Assembly: GCF_001636295.1 (NCBI RefSeq)
Contig: NZ_CP014209.1
Coordinates: 310,001-374,000 of the forward strand
Source of the DNA: Isoptericola dokdonensis DS-3
GTDB lineage: Bacteria; Actinomycetota; Actinomycetes; Actinomycetales; Cellulomonadaceae
DNA length: 64,000 nt
Direction: 5' to 3'
Shown piece by piece: positions 49,987 to 59,229 of the stretch. Position numbers and translations under genes: made by a program. The notes below the pieces were generated by a model. The model had not been told where the DNA came from, ran no database searches, and was given only the letters and a program-made list of their open reading frames with translations. How positions within the stretch are numbered: the first letter of the stretch is position 1; every line of letters begins with the position of its first letter.

Positions 49987-51324
49987 ATGGACAGGCAGCA
50001 GGAGTTCGTGCTCCGCACGGTCGAGGAGCGCGACATCCGCTTCATCCGACTCTGGTTCACCGACGTGCTCGGTGTGCTCAAGTCGGTCGCGGTGGCGCCC
50101 GCCGAGCTCGAGCAGGCGTTCGTCGAGGGCATCGGGTTCGACGGGAGCTCCATCGAGGGGCTGACCCGCGTCTACGAGGCGGACATGATCGCCAAGCCCG
50201 ACCCGACGACCTTCCAGGTCCTGCCGTGGCGCGGGGAGCGGCACGGCACGGGCCGCATGTTCTGCGACATCCTCACCCCGGACGGCTCGCCGTCCCTGGC
50301 GGACTCCCGCAACGTGCTCAAGCGCACGCTCGCCAAGGCGAGCGACAAGGGGTTCACCTTCTACACGCACCCCGAGGTCGAGTTCTACCTGTTCAACCAG
50401 GTCTCGTCGCCGGACGCCCCGCTCGTCCCGGTCGACACCGGCGGCTACTTCGACCACCTGGCCCGCGGCAGCACGCACGACTTCCGCCGCGCGGCGATCA
50501 CGATGCTGGAGTCGATGGGCATCTCGGTGGAGTTCTCGCACCACGAGGCGGGCCCCGGCCAGAACGAGATCGACCTGCGCTACGCCGACGCCCTCGCCAC
50601 CGCCGACAACCTCATGACGTTCCGCACGGTCGTCAAGGAGGTCGCCCTCGAGCAGGGGGTGTTCGCGTCGTTCATGCCGAAGCCGCTGGCGAACCAGCCG
50701 GGGTCGGGCATGCACACGCACATGTCGCTCTTCGAGGGTGATCGCAACGCGTTCCACGAGCCGGGCGCCCAGTTCGAGCTGTCGAAGACGGCCCGCCAGT
50801 TCATCGCCGGCCTGCTGGTCCACGCGGGCGAGATCACCGCGGTGACGAACCAGCACGTCAACTCGTACAAGCGGCTGTGGGGCGGCGCCGAGGCGCCGAG
50901 CTACATCTGCTGGGGCCACAACAACCGCTCCGCGCTGGTGCGCGTGCCCATGTACAAGCCGGGCAAGGGCAACTCCTCGCGCGTCGAGTACCGCGCCCTG
51001 GACTCCGCCGCCAACCCGTACCTCGCGTTCGCGGTGCTGCTCGCCGCGGGCATGAAGGGCATCGAGGAGGGCTACGAGCTCCCCGAGGCCACCGAGGACG
51101 ACGTCTGGGAGCTCACCGACGCCGAGCGTCGCGCGCTGGGCATCTCCCCGCTGCCGGAGTCGCTGGACGAGGCGATCGAGCTCATGGAGTCCTCCGAGCT
51201 GGTGGCCGAGACCCTCGGCGAGCACGTCTTCGACTACGTGCTGCGCAACAAGCGCAACGAGTGGGCGGCCTACCGCTCGCAGGTCACGCCCTACGAGCTG
51301 CAGACGTCGCTGCAGTTCCTGTGA
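49987..51324 (+). CDS. glnA2: Glutamine-synthetase-family protein GlnA2, 445 aa
   Basis: This GS type I fold protein has metal- and nucleotide-binding segments: 'GFDGSSIEG', 'THPEVEFYLF', 'EFSHHEAGPGQNEIDL', 'SFMPKPLANQPGSGMHTHMS' and 'NNRSALVRVP'. It is shorter than GlnA1. The adenylylation tyrosine in 'LYELPPEE' is replaced by Trp374 ('DVWELTDAE'), so GlnE should not modify it. GlnA2-type proteins in Streptomyces have been linked to gamma-glutamyl-polyamine formation, so true glutamine synthesis is uncertain. It precedes glnE by 22 bases. Confidence 0.9.
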   Translation: MDRQQEFVLRTVEERDIRFIRLWFTDVLGVLKSVAVAPAELEQAFVEGIGFDGSSIEGLTRVYEADMIAKPDPTTFQVLPWRGERHGTGRMFCDILTPDGSPSLADSRNVLKRTLAKASDKGFTFYTHPEVEFYLFNQVSSPDAPLVPVDTGGYFDHLARGSTHDFRRAAITMLESMGISVEFSHHEAGPGQNEIDLRYADALATADNLMTFRTVVKEVALEQGVFASFMPKPLANQPGSGMHTHMSLFEGDRNAFHEPGAQFELSKTARQFIAGLLVHAGEITAVTNQHVNSYKRLWGGAEAPSYICWGHNNRSALVRVPMYKPGKGNSSRVEYRALDSAANPYLAFAVLLAAGMKGIEEGYELPEATEDDVWELTDAERRALGISPLPESLDEAIELMESSELVAETLGEHVFDYVLRNKRNEWAAYRSQVTPYELQTSLQFL

Positions 51325-51346
51325 TCCGAACGGGGGCGGCGTCGCG

Positions 51347-54300
51347 GTGAGCTCGACCACCTCCGGTCGGGGTCGCCGCGAGACCCCGACCCGCAGGCTG
51401 CTGCGGGCAGGGTTCGCGGACCTCACCCGGTCCGCGGGTCTCTGGGAGGACCCTGCCCTGCGAGCGCTGGTCGGCGAGGACGACGACGTCCTCCTCGCCG
51501 AGCTCGCCGGCACCGCCGACCCGGACCTCGCGCTGCTGCAGATCGTGCGGCTGGCGGGCGTCGACGACGCCCAGGACCGACTCCAGGCCCTGCGCCGGGC
51601 GGACGCCGCCGGCGCCCGTGCCCGCCTGCTCGCCGTGCTCGGCGCCTCCAGCGCGCTCGGCGACGAGGTGATCCGGCGACCCGAGCTGCTCGACGTCCTC
51701 GCCGACGGCGACCGCGGCATCGGCGTCGACCCCACCACGGTGCGTGCCGAGCTCCTGCGCGCGGTGGGTGCCGACCCCGACGTGCGCCTGCCCGTCGCGG
51801 CCGACCCGCCCGCCGGCCCGGAGGCTGCGCCCGCCTGGCCGGACGCCGCGGCCCGCACGGGCACGGACGCCCTGCGCCGGGCCTACCGGTCGCGGCTGCT
51901 GCGCATTGCCGCGACCGACCTCACGGCGCCCGACCCCCTGGCCGTGCTCCCCGGCGTCGCGGCCGCGTTGGCCGACCTGGCCGCGGCGGCCCTGGACGCG
52001 GCGCTGGCGGTGGCCCGGTCGCATCTCGAGGGCCACGGTGCCGAGGTCCGCCTCGCCGTGCTGGGCATGGGCAAGACCGGCGGCCGCGAGCTCAACTACG
52101 TCTCCGACGTCGACGTCGTCTACGTGTGCGAGCCGGACGTCGCCGACGGGGAGCCCGTGGTGGACGAGCCCACCGCGATGCGGATCGGCACCCAGCTCGC
52201 CTCGCGCCTGCAGAAGGTGTGCGGGGGGACCTCGATGGAACCCGCGCTGTGGGAGGTCGACGCCGCGCTGCGCCCCGAGGGCAAGCAGGGGCCGCTCGTG
52301 CGGACGCTCGCCAGCCACGTCGCGTACTACGAGCGCTGGGCGGCGACCTGGGAGTTCCAGGCGCTGCTCAAGGCGAGGCCCGTCGCGGGCGACATCGCGC
52401 TGGGGGAGGCGTACCGGGAGGCGACCGCTCCCTTCGTGTGGTCGGCGGTCAACCGCGACCACTTCGTCGAGGACTCCCAGGCCATGCGCCGCCGGGTCGA
52501 GGACCACGTGCCGACCGCCGAGGCCGACCGGCAGATCAAGCTCGGCAAGGGCGGCCTGCGGGACGTCGAGTTCACCGTCCAGCTCCTGCAGCTCGTGCAC
52601 GGCCGCACCGACGACGGCATCCACCAGGCCAACACCCTGGATGCGCTGGGCGCCCTCGCGCAGGAGGGCTTCGTCGGCCGCGAGCACGCCGTCCGCATGG
52701 GTGACTGCTACCGGTTCCTGCGCTCCCTGGAGCACCGTGTGCAGCTCTACCGGCTGCGCCGCACCCACCTTCTGCCCTCCGGCGAGGACGAGCTGCGCCG
52801 CCTGGCCCGCTCGCTCGGCATGGCGGCGGCCGGCGCCGACGGCCTCCTCAAGCGCTGGCGGGCCACGCGCCGCGAGGTGCGGTCCCTGCACGAGGCCGTC
52901 TTCTACCGGCCGCTGCTGCCCGCGTGGGCGCAGCTGTCGGACGACGAGATCTCGCTCGACGCGAGTGCCGCGCGCGCCCGGTTCGCCGCCATCGGCTACC
53001 GCGACCCCGACGGCGCGATGCGGCACGTCGTCGCGCTCACCGAGGGCACCTCCCGGCGGGCGGCGCTCCAGCGTCAGCTCCTGCCGGTCATGCTCGGCTG
53101 GTTCGCCGAGGGTGCGGACCCGGACGGCGGCCTGCTCGCGTTCCGCAAGCTCTCCGACGAGCTGGGCACCACCCCCTGGTACCTGCGCCTGCTGCGGGAC
53201 TCGGGCAACGCGGCCTACCACCTGGCCCAGCTGCTCGCGTCGTCGCGCTACCTGTCGGACGCGCTCGCCCGGTCGCCGGAGTCCGTGCAGTGGCTGGCCG
53301 ACACCTCGCGGCTGGAGCCGCGCGGCCCGGAGCGGCTCGCCGCCGAGGCCGACGCGATCCTCACCCGCGCCGACGAGGCCGGCCCGGCCGCCACCAGCCT
53401 GCGGGCGCTGCGCCGCCGCGAGCTCGCCCGCACCGGCGCGGGGGAGGCGCTCGGCGTCCTCGACCCGGTCACCGCCCAGGCGGCGATCTCCGACGCCGCG
53501 GACGTCGTGCTCGTCGGAGGGCTGCGCGTCGCCGAGCACGCGGCCCGCCGCGAGCTGGGCCTCGACCCCGACCCGGCGGCGGACCCGACGCGCATGCTGG
53601 TGATCGCGATGGGCCGTCTCGGCGGGCAGGAGATGGGCTACGGCTCCGACGCCGACGTCATGTTCGCCCACCAGCCCCGCCCCGGGGCCGACGGCCGGCT
53701 CGCCCAGGACTTCGCCGTCGCCGCCGCGCGCAGCATGCAGAAGCTGCTCTCCGCCGTCGGCCCGGAACCGAACCTCCCGGTCGACGCGGACCTGCGGCCC
53801 GAGGGGCGCCAGGGCGTCCTCGTGCGCACCCTCGACTCCTACGCCGAGTACTACGAGCGGTGGGCCAGCGTCTGGGAGCAGCAGGCGCTGCTGCGCGCCC
53901 GTCCCGTCGCGGGCGTCATCGGGGGCGGCGAGGACCTCGCCCGTCGCTTCGACGCGATGGTCGACCCGCTGCGCTACCCCGCCGGCGGCCTCCCGGAGGC
54001 CGACCTGCGCGAGGTGCGCCGTATCAAGGCGCGCGTGGAGTCCGAACGCCTCCCGCGCGGTGTCGACCCGACCCGGCACCTCAAGCTCGGTCGTGGCGGG
54101 GTGTCCGACGTCGAGTGGGCCGTGCAGCTCCTCCAGCTCCAGCACGCCCACGAGGTCGAGGGACTGCGCACCACCCGCACGGTCGCGGCGCTCGACGCCG
54201 CCGTGGACGCCGGGCTCGTCGACGACACCGACGCCACCTACCTGCGCACGGCGTGGCTGCTCGCGTCCCGGCTGCGCTCGGCGCTCGTGCTGTGGTCCGG

Positions 54301-54472
54301 CAAGACGGGCGGCCCGCGCGCCGACGTCCTGCCCGCCGACGCCCGCTCGCTGCCCGCGCTCGCGCGGCTGCTCGGGGACGTCGGCAGCGGCGTCGAGCTC
54401 GAGGACCTCTACCTGCGCACCTCGCGCCGCGCGCGCACCGTCGTCGAACGGCTCGTGTACGGCGAGGAGTAG
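51347..54472 (+). CDS. glnE: Bifunctional glutamine synthetase adenylyltransferase/deadenylase, 1041 aa
   Basis: GlnE modifies and demodifies GlnA1 in response to nitrogen status. Two nucleotidyltransferase domains are present. The N-terminal (deadenylylating) domain has 'GRELNYVSDVDVVYV', and the C-terminal (adenylylating) domain has 'MGYGSDADVMFAH', each followed by a helical domain ('IKLGKGGLRDVEFTVQLLQL' and 'LKLGRGGVSDVEWAVQLLQL'). Full length is normal. The GTG start is followed by 'SSTTSGRGRRETPTRRLLR'. Its substrate glnA lies 6 kb away beyond an inserted element. Confidence 0.96.
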   Translation: MSSTTSGRGRRETPTRRLLRAGFADLTRSAGLWEDPALRALVGEDDDVLLAELAGTADPDLALLQIVRLAGVDDAQDRLQALRRADAAGARARLLAVLGASSALGDEVIRRPELLDVLADGDRGIGVDPTTVRAELLRAVGADPDVRLPVAADPPAGPEAAPAWPDAAARTGTDALRRAYRSRLLRIAATDLTAPDPLAVLPGVAAALADLAAAALDAALAVARSHLEGHGAEVRLAVLGMGKTGGRELNYVSDVDVVYVCEPDVADGEPVVDEPTAMRIGTQLASRLQKVCGGTSMEPALWEVDAALRPEGKQGPLVRTLASHVAYYERWAATWEFQALLKARPVAGDIALGEAYREATAPFVWSAVNRDHFVEDSQAMRRRVEDHVPTAEADRQIKLGKGGLRDVEFTVQLLQLVHGRTDDGIHQANTLDALGALAQEGFVGREHAVRMGDCYRFLRSLEHRVQLYRLRRTHLLPSGEDELRRLARSLGMAAAGADGLLKRWRATRREVRSLHEAVFYRPLLPAWAQLSDDEISLDASAARARFAAIGYRDPDGAMRHVVALTEGTSRRAALQRQLLPVMLGWFAEGADPDGGLLAFRKLSDELGTTPWYLRLLRDSGNAAYHLAQLLASSRYLSDALARSPESVQWLADTSRLEPRGPERLAAEADAILTRADEAGPAATSLRALRRRELARTGAGEALGVLDPVTAQAAISDAADVVLVGGLRVAEHAARRELGLDPDPAADPTRMLVIAMGRLGGQEMGYGSDADVMFAHQPRPGADGRLAQDFAVAAARSMQKLLSAVGPEPNLPVDADLRPEGRQGVLVRTLDSYAEYYERWASVWEQQALLRARPVAGVIGGGEDLARRFDAMVDPLRYPAGGLPEADLREVRRIKARVESERLPRGVDPTRHLKLGRGGVSDVEWAVQLLQLQHAHEVEGLRTTRTVAALDAAVDAGLVDDTDATYLRTAWLLASRLRSALVLWSGKTGGPRADVLPADARSLPALARLLGDVGSGVELEDLYLRTSRRARTVVERLVYGEE

Positions 54473-54531
54473 GCCTCGACCAGGCCACGGACCGCGTCCC
54501 GACGGGCCGTCGGATGCGGCAGGATGAGCAC

Positions 54532-54606
54532 ATGCGAACCTGCGGATCCTGCTGCGTGCGGATGCCCCTCCACGATCCGGCCCGGACCGCGGCGGTGACC
54601 GCGTGA
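54532..54606 (+). CDS. Cys-rich small upstream ORF, 24 aa (putative leader)
   Basis: This tiny reading frame encodes MRTCGSCCVRMPLHDPARTA-AVTA. It has ATG and ribosome site GGCAGGA 8 bases upstream, and its TGA overlaps the GTG start of the next gene (GTGA). Three Cys codons occur within five positions, two of them adjacent. Cys-codon leader peptides that regulate downstream genes by attenuation are known in actinobacteria, so this could sense cysteinyl-tRNA or couple translation. It may also be an ordinary coupled frame. Confidence 0.5.
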   Translation: MRTCGSCCVRMPLHDPARTAAVTA

Positions 54607-55637
54607 GCGCCGGTCTGCTCGGTCTCCTCGACGACGTCGCGGCGATCGCGAAGCTCGCGGCCGCGTCGCTGGACGACGTGGGCGCTGCGGCGGCCAAGGC
54701 GACCGCGAAGGCTGCGGGCGTCGTCGTCGACGACACCGCCGTCACCCCGCAGTACGTGCACGGCGTCGCGGCGAACCGCGAGATCCCGATCATCAAGAAG
54801 ATCGCGGTCGGCTCGATCCGCAACAAGGTCTTCATCATCCTGCCGGTCGCGCTGATCCTCAGCCAGTGGGCGCCGTGGCTGCTCACGCCGATCCTCATGG
54901 TCGGCGGCACGTACCTCGCGTTCGAGGGCGCCGAGAAGATCTGGGGCCGCCTCCGCGGCCACACCGACCACCAGAAGCCCGCCGCGGTCGAGGGCCCCGA
55001 CGCGGAGAAGAAGCTCGTCGCCGGGGCCGTGCGCACGGACCTCATCCTCTCGGCCGAGATCATGGTCATCGCCCTCAACGAGGTCGCCGAGGAGCCGTTC
55101 TTCTCCCGGCTGGCGATCCTCCTCGTCGTCGCGCTGGCCATCACCGTCATCGTCTACGGCGTCGTCGCGCTCATCGTGAAGATGGACGACGCCGGCCTCG
55201 CGCTCGCCGGACGGCCCTCCGCGACGAGCCAGCGGCTCGGACGCGCCCTCGTGGCCGGCATGCCGAAGGTCATGTCCGTCATCTCGGTGGTGGGCACCGT
55301 CGCCATGCTGTGGGTCGGCGGCCACATCCTGCTGGTCGGCGTCGACGAGCTGGGCTGGCACGGCCTGTACGACCTCGTCCACCACGGCGAGGAGGCGATC
55401 GCCGCCGCCGTGCCCGGCATCGGCGGGTTCCTCGCCTGGTGCTTCAACACGCTGTGCTCCGCGATCGTCGGCCTCGTCGTCGGTGCCGTCGTCGTGGCGA
55501 TCATGCACGTCCTGCCGTTCGGCAAGGGCCACGGGGAGCACGAGAGCACCGGCCACGCCGGGCACGAGGACACGCACGACGGCACGGACGCGGGCCCCGT
55601 AGCGGCCCCGGACACCGACGTACCGCCGCGCGGCTAG
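54603..55637 (+). CDS. DUF808 family membrane protein, 344 aa
   Basis: This YedI/DUF808 family inner-membrane protein has about six hydrophobic segments. It opens 'GLLGLLDDVAAIAKLAAASL', the family hallmark, and has 'KKIAVGSIRNKVFIILPVAL' near residue 65 and 'GHILLVGVDELGWHGLYDLV' near residue 244. A His-rich acidic tail ('KGHGEHESTGHAGHEDTH') could bind metal. The function is unknown. The GTG start overlaps the Cys-rich leader ORF by 4 bases. Confidence 0.88.
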   Translation: MSAGLLGLLDDVAAIAKLAAASLDDVGAAAAKATAKAAGVVVDDTAVTPQYVHGVAANREIPIIKKIAVGSIRNKVFIILPVALILSQWAPWLLTPILMVGGTYLAFEGAEKIWGRLRGHTDHQKPAAVEGPDAEKKLVAGAVRTDLILSAEIMVIALNEVAEEPFFSRLAILLVVALAITVIVYGVVALIVKMDDAGLALAGRPSATSQRLGRALVAGMPKVMSVISVVGTVAMLWVGGHILLVGVDELGWHGLYDLVHHGEEAIAAAVPGIGGFLAWCFNTLCSAIVGLVVGAVVVAIMHVLPFGKGHGEHESTGHAGHEDTHDGTDAGPVAAPDTDVPPRG

Positions 55638-55719
55638 CCTGCGCCCGGCGCAAGGCCGGCTCGGGCCCGAGGTGATGGTGGGCCCGCCACCTTCGGTACG
55701 GCGACGCGCGGCGAGGACG

Positions 55720-56502
55720 TCATGCGGCCGGACCGGGCAGCACGATCCAGCCCTCCCGCGACGCGAGGTCACGCAGCCCCTCGGGCGAGGGCTCGCAACG
55801 CCCCTGTCGGGCGTAGCCGGCGATGACGGCGCACAGCACGGCGTCGAGGGCGTCGTCCGAGTCCCGGCACGCCTGCGCGAAGTCCGCGAGGTCCAGGCGG
55901 GGGAACGTATCGGTCACCTTGTTCACCAGCTCGTCGCGCACGCGTCGGGCTTCCGGGTCCTGGCCCTTGTAGCCGCGGTGCGGCAGCTCCCAGATCTTCA
56001 GGGCGGCTGCGGGGTAGACCTCGATCACCGGTCCACGTCCCGACCGGTCGACGACGGTCCCGGACCGGGTGAGCATCGCCAGGATCACCGCGCAGCGCAT
56101 CGCGACCGATCCGATCCGGTCGGCGGAGACGGTGAGCGGCCGCACGCCTGTCCGCTCCCAGACGTCCAGGTCGGTGGCCCGGTAGGTCAGCGGGCGTCGG
56201 TCCGGCGGGATCTGCAGGTCGTGGCCGCCGTCGCGGCGCGCGGCGACGAAGTCGACGAACGCGTCGGGCCAGCCGAGCGGGCAGTCGATCCCGGTCGTCC
56301 CGGCCGCGCGGACGACCTCGCACAGCGCGGCGTCGTCGTGGTGCCCGACGGCGCACTCCACCACGGTGGCGGCGTCGCCGTCCCAGGCGATCGTCGCCAC
56401 CCCGGTCTTGCGCGGGTTCGCCGACAGGTCGATCCCTGCGGTGAGCGCGTCAACGGTGTCAGAGATGGCCACCACGGTAGGCAGAAGTCCCGCCACCCGC
56501 AC
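55720..56502 (-). CDS. DUF429 family protein, 260 aa
   Basis: DUF429 proteins have an RNase-H-like fold and unknown role. The N-terminal strand 'AGIDLSANPRKTGVATIAW' carries the first acidic residue, and 'TTGIDCPLGWPDAFVDFV' the second. 'LTYRATDLDVWERTG' and 'VIEVYPAAALKIW' are also conserved. The ATG at 56502 is upstream of the first strand by 21 residues; a start nearer 'DTVDALTAG' is possible. Its upstream region abuts the stranded glnA terminator. Confidence 0.85.
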   Translation of the reverse strand: MRVAGLLPTVVAISDTVDALTAGIDLSANPRKTGVATIAWDGDAATVVECAVGHHDDAALCEVVRAAGTTGIDCPLGWPDAFVDFVAARRDGGHDLQIPPDRRPLTYRATDLDVWERTGVRPLTVSADRIGSVAMRCAVILAMLTRSGTVVDRSGRGPVIEVYPAAALKIWELPHRGYKGQDPEARRVRDELVNKVTDTFPRLDLADFAQACRDSDDALDAVLCAVIAGYARQGRCEPSPEGLRDLASREGWIVLPGPAA

Positions 56503-56517
56503 CGCAGGCAGGCGCGA

Positions 56518-56556
56518 CGAAGGCCCCGGAACCCGTGGAGGGTTCCGGGGCCTTCG
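56518..56556 (-). terminator. glnA: Strong hairpin, probably the original glnA terminator
   Basis: Perfect 17-bp arms (56518-56534 and 56540-56556) enclose a 5-base loop. On the minus strand it lies about 63 bases downstream of the duplicated glnA 3' end (stop codon at 56620-56622), where a glnA terminator belongs. The inserted element now separates it from glnA. Confidence 0.75.
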
Positions 56557-56618
56557 CCGACCTCACGGTCGAGCGCTACGCCGGGGACGTCGCTGTCGAG
56601 CGCGACATCGAGGTGGAA

Positions 56619-56641
56619 CTCAGATGTCGTAGAACAGCGCG
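56619..56641 (-). other. Attachment site copy (duplicated glnA 3' end)
   Basis: The minus strand reads GCG CTG TTC TAC GAC ATC TGA, i.e. ALFYDI-stop, matching the ELYYDI-stop of glnA at 60346. Aligned with 60345-60367, 19 of 23 bases agree, with a perfect 11-bp core AGATGTCGTAG (56622-56632 = 60348-60358). No reading frame leads into it. It is the original chromosomal 3' end left outside the element. Confidence 0.75.
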
Positions 56642-56643
56642 GA

Positions 56644-56913
56644 CTAGGCACGTTTCCGCAGTTCAACGACGTTGTCGGTGGCTGCCTGTGTACCGCTGGT
56701 GTATCGCGAGCGGCGGGCGAGTGCTTCGTCTACGACGTCGAGCGCCCTGTCGTTCGCGCCGCGAAGCGCATGCCCGTAGATGCGAAGCGTGAACTCCGCG
56801 GAAGCGTGTCCGAGGTTGGTTTCGCCGTAGGGCACGCACAGGACGTCGACGGCGCGGACGACGGGCGGTGTGTTCGCGCCGGTGGCGGGCGGCCGTTCCA
56901 CGGTGACGGTCAT
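56644..56913 (-). pseudogene. Tyrosine-recombinase (integrase) C-terminal remnant
   Basis: Residues 32-89 of this 89-codon frame match the end of phage integrases. 'TNLGHASAEFTLRIYGHALR' contains the catalytic Tyr of the 'LGHxS...TLxxYxH' motif and continues as the usual C-terminal helix. The Arg, Lys and first His-x-x-Arg of the catalytic domain are missing, so it cannot be active; the matching part is about 56644-56820. The stop codon lies 12 bases from the attachment core, the usual place of int in an integrated element. Confidence 0.75.
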
Positions 56914-56971
56914 GATCCTTCGCCTTTCTCGGGATGACGAGTCGGTGGTCCCCTGGTCCGGAGAGAGTTAG

Positions 56972-57691
56972 GCGACGTCGGTCGTCGCCGCGTTCACCAA
57001 CTCGACCTACGCCGTCGATGTCCCCGGCCATCGTGGCGAACTCTTCGCGCACGGCGCGTTCGCCGGGCTCGTCGAGGCTGGACCCGCGCACTGGGCCCGC
57101 GTGCGCCTCACGGACTCGCACGTCAGCGGAGAACAGCGCCGACCCGTCGCCCGAGCAACATTCTTCACGGAGACCACAGCAGGGCTGTTCGGCACGTTCC
57201 GATTCTTCAACACGCCCGAAGGCCGCTCCGCATTCGAGAACACCAAGGAAGGAACGTACAGCGGCGTATCAATCGGATTCTTCGCGGACCAGTCCCGCAC
57301 CATCACGGGCAGCATTCGGGAAGTCATCCACGCCGACCTCGCGCACGTGTCGCTCGTCGACGTCCCCGCGTACGACGGCGCCGTCATCATCGGCCTGAGC
57401 GAGAACGGCAACAACGTACCCCTCACGCCGACCCCGCGTATGGTGCTGCCCGTCCGTCGCACCGCCTCCGCCGCCGCACCGGGCAGCCGCCGACAGAGAG
57501 ACGCCAAGCTCCGCGCGTTTCTCGACGCGCGACGCACTCCCTGGGCCAAGACCGGAACCTACGCCGAAGACGCCGAAGAGCGCTTCCGCGAATGGTGGGA
57601 AGCGCGGAAGCAGCGAGAGTTGGACGAGGCCATCGAAGCGATACGCGCACGAGCCGCCGAGGGGCCGTGGCCATACCGGCCGCGACGTTAG
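56972..57691 (+). pseudogene. HK97-type prohead protease remnant
   Basis: An open frame running from the stop at 56969 to 57691 encodes a S78/U35-family capsid protease. 'FAHGAFAGLV' matches the 'PGAF' start of the domain, 'TYSGVSIGFF' is the serine-containing motif and 'IHADLAHVSLVDVPAYDGAV' is the later strand pair. The only in-frame start, GTG 57101, would remove the first part, and the stop at 56969 cuts the N-terminus. No portal, capsid or terminase gene follows. The C-terminal ~75 residues are charged and helical, as in these proteases. Confidence 0.65.
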
Positions 57692-57717
57692 ACGCGTCGG
57701 AAGGCGTGCTCATCCTC

Positions 57718-58494
57718 TCAAAACACGAAGTCACCCGGAATGTAGCGCTTGATGTCTATTGGCGGCAGGTCTGCCTGAAGAACGTACTGCGACACGAGAA
57801 TGTGGAACATTAAAAGCGAGTGGTTGGTTGGGTAGCCACACAAGAACGAGTCTGGCGTCGGCAGGGTATTTATGTTGCCCGAGGGAACCTCGTTTAGGAC
57901 GATCCCCTTATCGAGGATGCACGTGAGGTCGATTCGCAGATGCGTCGGCAAATTTGCATGTGCACTGTTGAGCGCATCGGCCACCGTCTCCATGCTCGGG
58001 CCTTCAAATGCAAATACAAAGTACATGACGGGCAGTCGTGGCCAGGTGGCTCCATAGGCGCTCACCTCGCGGACGATTACCGGATTCTCCTGAATGAAGT
58101 ATGCGTCACGGTTCATCTGCTTAAGAACTCGCGCGCTCTCGGCGATCGATGGAATGTCAGCGGCCTTAAGGTGCATCTTGGACTCAACGGCCGCGATGAC
58201 GCCTTCCACAGGGATAAGCCTCGCGCCGCTCTCTCGGTCTGAATAGAGAACCGGTGTCCGGTGAGCATCGTAGAGGATTACGTCCAATTGCTTGCTCTTG
58301 GCGCCGCGCGAGTCCATGACCTGTCCCCGGGCGACGCCGATGGAGTCCGGGTAGTACGACTTGAAGAACTCGCGTAACGCGGCCTCGGCCGACTCGCCCT
58401 TTGTGAGCGAGTGGCTGAACGCTGCTCTGCTTGCGCGGATGCTCGCAGTCAGGTCATCGGCAGCCGCTGCCATCGTCTCGGCAAGAGTCGTCAT
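57718..58494 (-). CDS. DUF6602 nuclease-like protein, 258 aa
   Basis: The central strands hold a PD-(D/E)xK-like arrangement: Asp71 in 'KQLDVILYD' and Glu104-x-Lys106 in 'GVIAAVESKMH'. This agrees with the DUF6602 family, whose members resemble restriction-type nucleases. The N-terminus is helical. The gene is clearly less GC-rich than its neighbours, a sign of transfer. The ATG at 58494 lacks a ribosome site, so it may be leaderless. It is divergent from the coiled-coil membrane protein with 43 bases between starts. Confidence 0.72.
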   Translation of the reverse strand: MTTLAETMAAAADDLTASIRASRAAFSHSLTKGESAEAALREFFKSYYPDSIGVARGQVMDSRGAKSKQLDVILYDAHRTPVLYSDRESGARLIPVEGVIAAVESKMHLKAADIPSIAESARVLKQMNRDAYFIQENPVIVREVSAYGATWPRLPVMYFVFAFEGPSMETVADALNSAHANLPTHLRIDLTCILDKGIVLNEVPSGNINTLPTPDSFLCGYPTNHSLLMFHILVSQYVLQADLPPIDIKRYIPGDFVF

Positions 58495-58537
58495 GTTAGG
58501 AGGGTAGTGGCACCCACCCACGAGTACGCTTCCCGCC

Positions 58538-59089
58538 ATGGAGCTTCGCGAATGGCTGCCCCTTGTGATCTCCGGGGTGCTCGGCCTGGCAGGCATCATC
58601 GCCGGACTCTGGGGCACCCTGGCGACCCTGCGCGCCCAACGACAGCGCGACGATCGAGCAGCAATGGAACGAACCGAACAGGCGGATCGAGACGCCCAAG
58701 CCGCACGACTTGCGCACTTGCTCGACGAGCGCCGCAGCGCATACGCCGACCTCATCGCCGCGAGCATGGAGATGGCCGACCTCATTCACCAACGCATGAG
58801 GGTCGCACATCCGAGCGTCGACTACGAAGAGACCGACTACAGCCGCTCACCCGTCAAGCGCACACGCGACGGCATCGCGCTCGTGCAACTCCTTGCCCCG
58901 CCCGACGTCGGCGCTGAGGTGCGGAAGGCACTCGCTCCGCTCATGCTCGGTGATATCGATTCGCTCAACTACGCGCGCACAGGACAGGACAGCGGCGGGG
59001 TCTGGCGCTCGATCCACGACGCAGACGAGGCGGTGGGAGACATCATTAGAGTCCTCAACGCCGATCTGGTCCCATCACACGCAAAGTGA
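58538..59089 (+). CDS. Membrane-anchored coiled-coil hypothetical protein, 183 aa
   Basis: The family is not recognised. One membrane helix lies at about residues 8-28 ('LVISGVLGLAGIIAGLWGTL') and is followed by a charged coiled coil (about 30-90, 'LRAQRQRDDRAAMERTEQAD'), then a helical C-terminal domain. This architecture (short N-terminal anchor plus helical cytosolic domain) is common among proteins of phage-defence modules. The ATG at 58538 is taken. It is divergent from the DUF6602 gene and may share its promoter. Confidence 0.65.
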   Translation: MELREWLPLVISGVLGLAGIIAGLWGTLATLRAQRQRDDRAAMERTEQADRDAQAARLAHLLDERRSAYADLIAASMEMADLIHQRMRVAHPSVDYEETDYSRSPVKRTRDGIALVQLLAPPDVGAEVRKALAPLMLGDIDSLNYARTGQDSGGVWRSIHDADEAVGDIIRVLNADLVPSHAK

Positions 59090-59229
59090 CTTCTTCGCAG
59101 AACTCTCGATGAACCACGCGAGCCGTCGGAGAATTCGCGTCAACTTTTTGGTTGAGCGCGTCGACTGCTAGAGCCAACTGCTGCCCGTTTGTGTCCCAGG
59201 GCAACGGTCGACCCCTCCGAAAGATGCGA

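Noticed and set aside
51284..55150. A 1288-codon frame on the minus strand antisense to glnE
   Set aside because: It is low-complexity and matches no family, while the plus strand encodes full-length GlnE.
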